Assembly: GCA_022885665.1 (NCBI GenBank)
Contig: JAGQDJ010000169.1
Location: forward strand, 1-64,000
DNA from: Triops longicaudatus
Taxonomy: Eukaryota; Arthropoda; Branchiopoda; Notostraca; Triopsidae
Reading direction: 5' to 3'
Length of the DNA: 64,000 nt
Notes under the pieces: generated by a model
Told to the model about the DNA's origin: nothing
Seen by the model: the letters and a program-made list of their open reading frames with translations, nothing else
Databases searched by the model: none
Position numbers and translations under genes: made by a program
In this document: piece after piece, positions 60,001 through 64,000 of the stretch
Position numbering within the stretch: the stretch's first letter is position 1
Layout: the number at the start of each line of letters is the position of its first letter

Positions 60001-63000
60001 ATGTCACGTACATGAAACTCAGGCCCTTCTACAAGTGTATGTACCGTAAGGGATCCTTCTACTTACTACAACCCATGACTCCTTGTTCATTCAGCCTTTT
60101 AGTTAGTTTCCAAGTCTTGATTCTAAAGCATTGGAGGCATTTGTTATGACTACCAAAAGCTATTTGCATTTCCTGACCTACCTCTCCCTTGTTATTAAAA
60201 ATACCCTGTAAAAAATCACAAAGAAAAAGTTTGCGTCGTCGGTAGTTTTGTGACCGTAGTCCATGTACATACGTGACCATAGTAGTCCTAGACACGTACT
60301 TAGCGTCCAAATAAAAAAAATGTTTGTAACCCTATTTAGAGAAAAAAAAATCAAAGTTGACCAAAAGAACACGTGGTCCCGAAATTTGTGTCACCCGGAC
60401 AATTTGTAAAACTTAAGAAAATCTTGCCCTCAGTTGGGGATCACGTGTCCTTTAACCCAAACAGAACCACTTTCCAAAGTCGGAAAAACCTGACCTGACA
60501 TTGCTGTAGTAGCTTGATTTGTGGACCTTTCTTCCTTGACCATTTCTGGCTCGAAAACGTTTGGAGAGCACACTTTCACGTTTTGTCTTTAGCATGCGCT
60601 GTTGATTACGTCTTATGTGAATTTAGGAAGCTTTTTCGGGGTTTGTGCATGATCGTGCTTTCCTTATTGGGGCTGAGCATTTTGTCCTGTTTTGTGGCCT
60701 GTAAGTTCTTGTCTCCTTTTGACAAACGAATCGGGAGAGTGGGACAGTGTGTGATAACCTGTCCTGTTTTTGTCTCCTCCTTTTGTTTAACAGATGTGTC
60801 GCGTAAGGATGACGATGATATGGAAGAAAAGCTGGATGGGGTCGGGAATATGGTTAACGATAAGCGCGGGACTTCGAAAGAGCACACCCAACTTGATATG
60901 CAAATTTTAGATAATATTGATATGGGTAAGAAGTCTAGAAGAATCGTTTATGGTCGAAACAGAAAACTAACTTCAAGTTTGCAATAGATGATCGTAAATT
61001 GAAGAGCAAGAAAACAAGTATGAACAATATGAAAATGAACTCGGTCAAGCGAGATTTTACCTACGACAATGATCTGAATCAACACGGCAAGGATGACGAC
61101 ACCATCAGGTAAATATCGAAAGCGTTGATATAATCAAGGACAAAAATCGAGCACCTCTTCATCCGAAGCTTGTGTGCGGTTGTCTTATGGAAACTTGTAC
61201 GAGCTTTGCATAATTACGCAAAATTCTTAACTGCTTCGGCGAAGTTACAAAATACCCGACAATGAAAACTAATCTCTATATGGCACACCCGTGCTGACAA
61301 ATGCTATGCTCCAAAAGATCCGCAGTGACACTGAAGAAAAACGCTCATTGTCGGAAACGCCCTCACTGACGACAATGAGAAATACTAGTTATCTGCAGTA
61401 CACGCATTCATGGAAACGTGAAACATCCGTGATTTGAACATTCTCACTGACAACTATGGAATAACGAATGTATTAAACATGTCCGTTGTTGTTCATTATT
61501 CCAAGTTTCCGCTTTGTAACAGTCGGGCGACGTGACACAAGCGACAGATTTCTGCGCGTTGCATCTAATTTCATTAGGTGCAATTTCACACGCTCAGTTT
61601 TTGTGTGTGTATGAAAGGCAGTGCTGTAACCTATTGAATTCACTCACCTATAATGTTATTATTACAGTCATCAGTCGTACGGAAGTCATGTTCATCGGAT
61701 AAACCGGGACGACAGTCATAAGGGAAGCTTGCATATGGAAGCGTTAATGGGAAGTGAGAAACGGGATCCAAGTAAAGATGACTTCGATCGCCACGTGGAC
61801 GGTAGCATGCACCACTCCTTTAACATAAAAAAATTGCTAACGGTTAATGCATAGATGGAGGTAGTCAAGACAGTGGTGTAGAAGACGGAGACAATATGGA
61901 AGAAATGCCTCAACATATGCATCACACTTCGGAACCCAATGGCGACACCTTGGAATTTCCTGACGATTGCTTTCCCGCATCGTGGTATGACCGCGTCCCG
62001 TGCCTTCATGGTACCGATTCTCCCTTTTGGGTCGGATGGGCTAATCTACGACTCAAAACTTTTCGTCTCATCGAGAATAAATACTTCGAAACAGCTGTCA
62101 TCATTATGATTCTTTTGTCCAGTTTAGCACTGGTAAGGCGAAAACATAACAGCAAATAAATAAGATATATTAAACTAAAACTAAACCTAGAAATTGTGAG
62201 TAAGAAGTTTCACGTTACTAATCATATACAAATAAGATGAGAACGTACAATAATTAAATAGTAGCAAGAAATCGAAACCTACACTAGTCCTCATTAGAAT
62301 TACGTAACTGTAGGACTAATAATTTAACAAGATTAGAAATTAAGAAGCAAGACACTACAAGTGATTTTGTTTCTGACGCCTAGGCCTTAGAAGATGTGTA
62401 CCTTCCTGAACGTCCCGTCCTGCAAGATCTGCTCTACTACATGGATCGTATCTTCACTGTCGTTTTCTTCCTTGAAATGTTAATCAAGTGGTTGGCGCTA
62501 GGGTTTAAGAATTATTTCACCAACGCTTGGTGTTGGCTCGACTTCGTCATCGTCATGGTACGTAACCCATACTATATTCACATTTTCAGCCTTTCACTCT
62601 CGGTCTTCAATAATCCCGCGCGGCATCAATTACTGCGTCCCTTCAAGGCATTTTACCAATGTCAGTTCTTCAAAGTCAACATTCTACGTTCTCCGTACAT
62701 TTTTAATTCAAAATTTAATCCACGTTTGAAATCTCCCCCCTCCCCCTCCGTGGACGATGAAAATTTTAGCTTTCCCTTATCAACCTGGTTGCCACGTGGG
62801 CAGGCGCGTCTGATATTCCTGCGTTTCGCTCCATGCGTACTTTACGCGCCCTGCGGCCCTTGAGGGCCGTTTCGCGTTGGGAAGGCATGCGTGTAAGTAT
62901 TCACAAGTGTAAAAGGTGGGAAAAGGTGTTCTAGATGCCAAAGAAGCAAGAAAAAAGGGATGAGCCTTTTCAAACTTTAGGGTGCAGTTGTCGGTGCACT

Positions 63001-63591
63001 GAACGTCCTGCCGCCTGTCTTATTGCTTTTTCGCGATGTGCCGTTTACTACTATACATCCCTCCTTCTTCTCAGGATGCTTGGGACCAACCCGAAATCTC
63101 TCTCTGTCTCTCTATATTTTGCCATGTTGTCTACTGTTTCGCAGGAAAATCGTTCTACCTGCCGAACCGTCGTCTGTCGCTTTCATGGTCTTGTCTAATC
63201 TGTAAACCATTGTTCTTCCATATCTCTTATACTTGAGCAAGAGTCTCACTTCTGGGATATTTCTGACGCTGCAACATGTGATTGTCTATAATTGTGGTTT
63301 CTTCTTTTCTTTTTCTGTTTTTCTCCACTCTCTCTTTTTTCCCCATAAACTGTGGCTTAAACCGGCGATCATGTGTCTACTACTTATACTCTCTGCTGCT
63401 GTGACTGCTGCTGACGCTGCGCCCTCTACTGTTTTATGCTCTATGTTGGGGCTTGTTTGGCTCTCAAGGTGTCTCTCATTAACTTTGTGGCGTCTTTGGC
63501 CGGGGTTGGGGGCATCCAAGCCTTCAAGACCATGCGAACGCTACGAGCCTTGCGTCCGCTCAGGGCCATGTCTAGAATGCAGGGCATGAGG
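41887..63591 (+). CDS. para: Voltage-gated sodium channel alpha subunit (para type), 5' two thirds; continues past the window
   Basis: Twenty-eight exon positions, the last with two alternative exons, join without a frame break: 4,335 bp, 1,445 residues, from Met 41887 to the end of repeat III S4. All introns are GT..AG. Visible parts: cytoplasmic N-terminus, repeat I (S1-S6), long I-II linker, repeat II (S1-S6), II-III linker, repeat III S1-S4. The inner filter ring shows D in repeat I (53280-53282) and E in repeat II (57538-57540), as expected for the DEKA Na+ filter; K and A lie outside. S4 segments carry the R/K-every-third-residue pattern. Calcium channels are excluded by D at the repeat I filter, and vertebrate Nav by the arthropod linker blocks. 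This channel carries the action-potential Na+ current in neurons and is the target of pyrethroids and DDT. Confidence 0.98.
42079..43049 (+). other. para: para intron 1
   Basis: 971 bp; T-rich toward the 3' end, with repeated 'cgacttttt' words near 42870-42905. Nothing else seen. Confidence 0.75.
43050..43079 (+). CDS. para: para exon 2, 30-bp microexon
   Basis: Between acceptor ccattgcag and donor gtaagc, phase 0/0, it encodes VKGLKRRKKD. In insect para a similarly basic short segment sits at this place. It can be included or skipped without changing frame. Confidence 0.8.
43080..44750 (+). other. para: para intron 2
   Basis: 1,671 bp, nothing recognisable. A self-complementary patch, CCCGGGG...CCCCGGGG, lies at about 43153-43200. 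Confidence 0.7.
44751..44906 (+). CDS. para: para exon 3 (N-terminal domain)
   Basis: 52 residues, phase 0/0. It shows the acidic run RYEDEDEDEGPRPD, LEQGMPLPIR and IEDIDPFYQN typical of para. Confidence 0.97.
46693..47060. repeat. Short foldback-like repeat region rich in CGGATCGGAT
   Basis: Many copies of TCGGATCGGA-like words and CTCGA/TCTCG lie on both sides of an A+T-rich centre containing smaller palindromes (GCAAC-TAAAA-GTTGC; GATATCAAT...ATTGATAT). The arrangement suggests a non-coding foldback element or MITE. Ends not resolved. Confidence 0.35.
49062..49236. mobile_element. MITE-like inverted-repeat element in para intron 3
   Basis: Ends of about 20 bp are imperfect inverted repeats: CAAATAAAATCTCGCTATAA against the complement of TTACAGCTAGATTTTACTG. 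Inside, GGTTATAACGACC and CCGATATAACGGAC form a second inverted pair. TATAACG-rich termini are common in small Tigger/pogo-derived MITEs. About 175 bp, no coding capacity. Confidence 0.5.
51035..51240 (+). CDS. para: para exon 4 (repeat I, S1)
   Basis: 206 bp, phase 0/2. TFVVVSKGRDIFRFS leads into FNPIRRVAIYVLVHPLF and S1 (IILTILTNCVLMI). It follows a 6.1-kb intron. Confidence 0.97.
51337..51465 (+). CDS. para: para exon 5 (repeat I, S2 and start of S3)
   Basis: 129 bp, phase 2/2. It contains S2 (FTSIYTFESAIKVMARG), LRDAWNWLDF and the first half of S3. Confidence 0.97.
51466..52151 (+). other. para: para intron 5
   Basis: 686 bp, T-rich, no second S3-S4 exon seen. Confidence 0.7.
52152..52243 (+). 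CDS. para: para exon 6 (repeat I, S4 voltage sensor)
   Basis: 92 bp, phase 2/1. YVTMGIDLGNL then the sensor LRTFRVLRALKTVAIVPG with R/K at every third position. Confidence 0.97.
52536..52748 (+). CDS. para: para exon 7 (repeat I, S4-S5 linker, S5)
   Basis: 213 bp, phase 1/1. LKTIVGAVIESVKNLRDV, hydrophobic S5 ending LGLQIYMGVL, then the extracellular turret. An in-frame read-through past the donor at 52749 is intron. Confidence 0.96.
52819..52882 (+). CDS. para: para exon 8 (repeat I extracellular loop)
   Basis: 64 bp, phase 1/2. It encodes NWYWDDNIAAYPVCGNSSGA with an N-glycosylation sequon (NSS) and one Cys. Confidence 0.92.
53162..53306 (+). CDS. para: para exon 9 (repeat I pore loop, filter Asp)
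   Basis: 145 bp, phase 2/0. The Cys-rich loop CPANYTCLQGYGKNPNYGYT precedes the pore helix and MTQDYWENLYQL; the Asp is the repeat I residue of the DEKA ring. Confidence 0.97.
53403..53576 (+). CDS. para: para exon 10 (repeat I, S6; linker start)
   Basis: 174 bp, phase 0/0. S6 FFIVIIFLGSFYLVNLILA is followed by YDELQKKAEEEEAEQAA, the charged helix after S6. Confidence 0.97.
53684..53893 (+). CDS. para: para exon 11 (I-II linker)
   Basis: 210 bp, phase 0/0. It completes the Glu/Ala helix and contains SYEIFVGQDKGDELHKEKMS, a conserved para linker block. Confidence 0.95.
53894..54334 (+). other. para: para intron 11
   Basis: 441 bp, with a long T run followed by (GT)n just before exon 12. No coding pattern. 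Confidence 0.7.
54335..54742 (+). CDS. para: para exon 12 (I-II linker, phosphorylation-rich)
   Basis: 408 bp, phase 0/0. It has SLPGSPFNLRRGSRNS (basic sites suited to PKA/PKC), [40 protein letters not shown] and SHGDLLNG, all diagnostic of arthropod para. It ends RHRRDY|gtgagt. Confidence 0.97.
54743..56075 (+). other. para: para introns around candidate exon 13
   Basis: 431-bp and 767-bp introns flank the 135-bp exon at 55174-55308. Nothing else is recognisable. Confidence 0.6.
55174..55308 (+). CDS. para: para exon 13 (I-II linker, candidate cassette)
   Basis: 135 bp, phase 0/0, acceptor ccattgtgtag, donor gtaagt. It encodes 45 residues (ALSVLPLSPREALEHGG, then a charged IREIFGPDVNLEY segment). 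I do not recognise it in Drosophila para. Clean sites, position and frame make it a likely exon, possibly optional. Confidence 0.7.
56076..56114 (+). CDS. para: para exon 14, 39-bp candidate microexon
   Basis: Between tcatggtag and gtaagt, phase 0/0, it encodes MVSKRSLEAAKVD. The gene reads through with or without it. Support is the splice sites and frame only. Confidence 0.5.
56317..56398 (+). CDS. para: para exon 15 (I-II linker)
   Basis: 82 bp, phase 0/1, acceptor atttcttacag. It carries the conserved KDNPFIEPIQRQ block. Confidence 0.95.
56467..56529 (+). CDS. para: para exon 16 (I-II linker)
   Basis: 63 bp, phase 1/1. It encodes a short His/Arg-rich piece, DHGRSRHQHRN, matching the position of the insect AAGRHSRASDR region. 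Frame-neutral if skipped. Confidence 0.8.
56622..56878 (+). CDS. para: para exon 17 (repeat II, S1-S2 start)
   Basis: 257 bp, phase 1/0. An acidic run, then IDVFCVWDCCPLWLKFQ and S1 [20 protein letters not shown]. Confidence 0.97.
56944..57117 (+). CDS. para: para exon 18 (repeat II, S2-S4)
   Basis: 174 bp, phase 0/0. S2 FFTATFAIEAGLKLVAMSPK, S3 GWNIFDFIIVALSLLEL, then the start of S4 GLSVLRSFRL. Confidence 0.97.
57206..57368 (+). CDS. para: para exon 19 (repeat II, S4-S5 linker and S5)
   Basis: 163 bp, phase 0/1. [20 protein letters not shown] then GKTVGALGNLTFVLC and S5. In insect (house fly) numbering it encodes M918 (57263-57265), L925 (57284-57286), T929 (57296-57298) and L932 (57305-57307), all the usual pyrethroid-sensitive residues. 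No second copy (insect exons c/d) is present in the adjoining 88- and 74-bp introns. Confidence 0.97.
57443..57630 (+). CDS. para: para exon 20 (repeat II pore, filter Glu, start of S6)
   Basis: 188 bp, phase 1/0. RVLCGEWIESMWDC holds the repeat II filter Glu. S6 begins FFLATVVIGNLV; the Leu codon TTA at 57625-57627 is the kdr position L1014, wild type. Confidence 0.97.
57631..58373 (+). other. para: para intron 20
   Basis: 743 bp. It has the palindrome TGTTCATTACAATGAACA at about 57838 and further (A/T)CAATG-type words, suggestive of a decayed short repeat. Confidence 0.6.
58374..58581 (+). CDS. para: para exon 21 (repeat II, S6 end; II-III linker)
   Basis: 208 bp, phase 0/1. VLNLFLALLLSSFGASNLSA completes S6, then EAFNRIARFKAWVRRSVVK and NQIGDQRAP. 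Confidence 0.97.
58582..59991 (+). other. para: para intron 21
   Basis: 1,410 bp with C-rich runs near 59636 and 59725. No coding exon seen, but a small linker cassette could be missed here. Confidence 0.55.
59636..59646. repeat. Poly-C run (11)
   Basis: Eleven consecutive C in the para intron between exons 21 and 22; further C-rich runs follow near 59725. Confidence 0.95.
59992..60036 (+). CDS. para: para exon 22, 45-bp exon of the II-III linker
   Basis: Phase 1/1, acceptor tgttcctgcag, encoding AYRDVTYMKLRPFYK. Two donors fit: gtatgt at 60037, or gtaagg at 60047 (adds four residues). Both keep the frame. Support is splice signal and frame only. Confidence 0.6.
60037..60793 (+). other. para: para intron 22
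   Basis: 757 bp. Part of an open frame extends upstream of exon 23 (from 60514) and encodes hydrophobic sequence unlike the linker; I treat it as intron. Confidence 0.65.
60794..60925 (+). CDS. para: para exon 23 (II-III linker)
   Basis: 132 bp, phase 1/1, acceptor tttgtttaacag, donor gtaaga. Acidic/basic polar segment (RKDDDDMEEKLDGVGN, KEHTQLDMQI). The EHTQL motif echoes the linker of insect para (EQTQLE). Confidence 0.8.
60988..61108 (+). CDS. para: para exon 24 (II-III linker)
   Basis: 121 bp, phase 1/2. Lys/Asn/Met-rich then GKDDDTI, corresponding to the DDDT block of insect para. Confidence 0.85.
61109..61667 (+). other. para: para intron 24 with a hairpin
   Basis: 559 bp. CTCATTGTCG at 61344-61353 and CGACAATGAG at 61370-61379 form a perfect 10-bp stem with a 16-nt loop. 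Confidence 0.7.
61668..61801 (+). CDS. para: para exon 25 (II-III linker)
   Basis: 134 bp, phase 2/1. It contains SYGSH, DDSHKGS and GSEKRDPSKDD, conserved blocks of arthropod para. Confidence 0.95.
61855..62132 (+). CDS. para: para exon 26 (II-III linker end; repeat III S1)
   Basis: 278 bp, phase 1/0. An acidic, His-rich part is followed by PDDCFPASWYDRVPCL, SPFWVGWANLRLKTFRLIEN and S1 YFETAVIIMILLSSLAL. Confidence 0.97.
62384..62557 (+). CDS. para: para exon 27 (repeat III, S2-S3)
   Basis: 174 bp, phase 0/0. ALEDVYLPERPVLQDLLYYM, S2 IFTVVFFLEMLIKWLALGF, S3 start WCWLDFVIVM. Confidence 0.97.
62770..62892 (+). CDS. para: para exon 28a, repeat III S3-S4 alternative exon (DIPAF type)
   Basis: 123 bp, 41 codons, phase 0/0, between aaattttag and gtaagt. 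It encodes the end of S3, an S3-S4 loop with GASDIPAFRSM and S4 RTLRALRPLRAVSRWEGMR. It aligns with exon 28b without gaps at 28 of 41 residues. By pattern it is the counterpart of Drosophila exon k. Confidence 0.92.
62893..63468 (+). other. para: Intron between the alternative exons 28a and 28b
   Basis: 576 bp, pyrimidine-rich, with a cluster of TGCT/CGCT (YGCY) words at 63394-63418, 50-75 bp before exon 28b. It probably holds splice-choice signals. Confidence 0.6.
63469..63591 (+). CDS. para: para exon 28b, repeat III S3-S4 alternative exon (GGIQAF type)
   Basis: 123 bp, 41 codons, phase 0/0, between ggctctcaag and gtacgt. It encodes VSLINFVASLAGVGGIQAF and S4 ending RAMSRMQGMR, nearly identical to Drosophila exon l. 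Using both 28a and 28b would duplicate the voltage sensor, so they must be alternatives. Confidence 0.95.
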
Positions 63592-64000
63592 GTACGTCAC
63601 TTCACCAGACCCACCTTCACCTATCAGCATTGTACCCCGCACCATCGCCTTTCCTTCCCATTCCTTAACGCCAACGCTGTACGAATTTTCCCTTCAATTT
63701 TGTGATCACTTGGATAAGTTTCATCTTTCTGTGTGCGTTTTCTCGTCCCTGTGAACTTAACCCATTTACCCTCCCAAGGCAGCAATGCAAAGCACTTGCT
63801 GACATCTATACAGTCCAATTGGAGTCATTGCTGCTGCTTGGTTGCAAGGCTTTGTTCATTTCCAGCTTGCCCCTTTCGTTTCGTGCACGCTTGAGCTTCG
63901 GAAATTGCATTCTTCTGTGCGCACACAAACTTCATTTATCGTTACCAGGCAAGCGAAACATCCAATTAGGGTATTTTTATTCATTTTCTTTAGAATGTTA
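63592..64000 (+). other. para: para intron after exon 28b, cut by the window edge
   Basis: No further para exon is visible. Repeat III S5 and the rest of the gene must lie beyond 64,000. Confidence 0.75.

Noticed and set aside
60514..60793. Hydrophobic N-terminal part of the frame leading into para exon 23
   Set aside because: A membrane-like segment does not belong in the II-III linker, and a good acceptor (gtttaacag) lies just before 60794.
1..64000. CRISPR arrays, bacterial operons, rRNA genes
   Set aside because: No regularly spaced repeats, no ribosome-binding-site-led gene strings and no rRNA sequence; all real genes are spliced.

Overview
The window is animal nuclear DNA, almost certainly from an arthropod. 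The clearest evidence is the first two thirds of a para-type voltage-gated sodium channel that closely follows the insect gene: the Na+ filter residues D and E of repeats I and II, the I-II linker blocks, and a pair of alternative S3-S4 exons in repeat III. All four genes have GT..AG introns, many of 60-100 bp, mixed with very long ones (15 kb and 6 kb). The DNA is A+T-rich, with many long runs of G or C and scattered transposon debris. I cannot name the species; a crustacean or another non-insect arthropod is plausible, but this is weak inference.

Layout. (1) About 4.9-27.8 kb, + strand: a large PDZ-scaffold gene of the pro-interleukin-16/PDZD2 type. It has two huge Ser/Thr/basic disordered exons, a roughly 15-kb first visible intron, and two C-terminal PDZ domains split over five small exons. 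Two tandem tRNA-Leu(UAA) genes lie inside one of its introns. (2) 28.6-31.3 kb, - strand: a six-exon LRRC49 gene (tubulin polyglutamylase complex subunit), convergent with the PDZ gene. (3) 32.2-32.6 kb, - strand: a compact three-exon CKS1 gene (cyclin-dependent kinase regulatory subunit) with coding exons of only 59-128 bp. (4) 32.6-41.9 kb: intergenic, no supported gene. (5) 41.9 kb to the right edge, + strand: para, 27 constitutive or possible cassette exons plus the repeat III exon pair. The gene runs out of the window after repeat III S4, so S5-S6, the inactivation gate and repeat IV are absent.

Non-genic content includes a deleted pogo/Tigger-like transposon in the 15-kb PDZ intron, a probable retrotransposon C-terminal remnant near 1.4-1.6 kb (- strand), two MITE-like inverted-repeat elements in the 6-kb para intron, a CA microsatellite, a minisatellite-like repeat at 0.5 kb and several hairpins.

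The genes are not an operon and need no shared function. A loose microtubule theme (LRRC49, and SxIP-type EB1-binding motifs in the PDZ protein) is only an inference. I found no CRISPR, no prokaryotic-type system and no clear undescribed system. The most informative features are the alternative-splicing architecture of para and the SxIP-rich PDZ protein.
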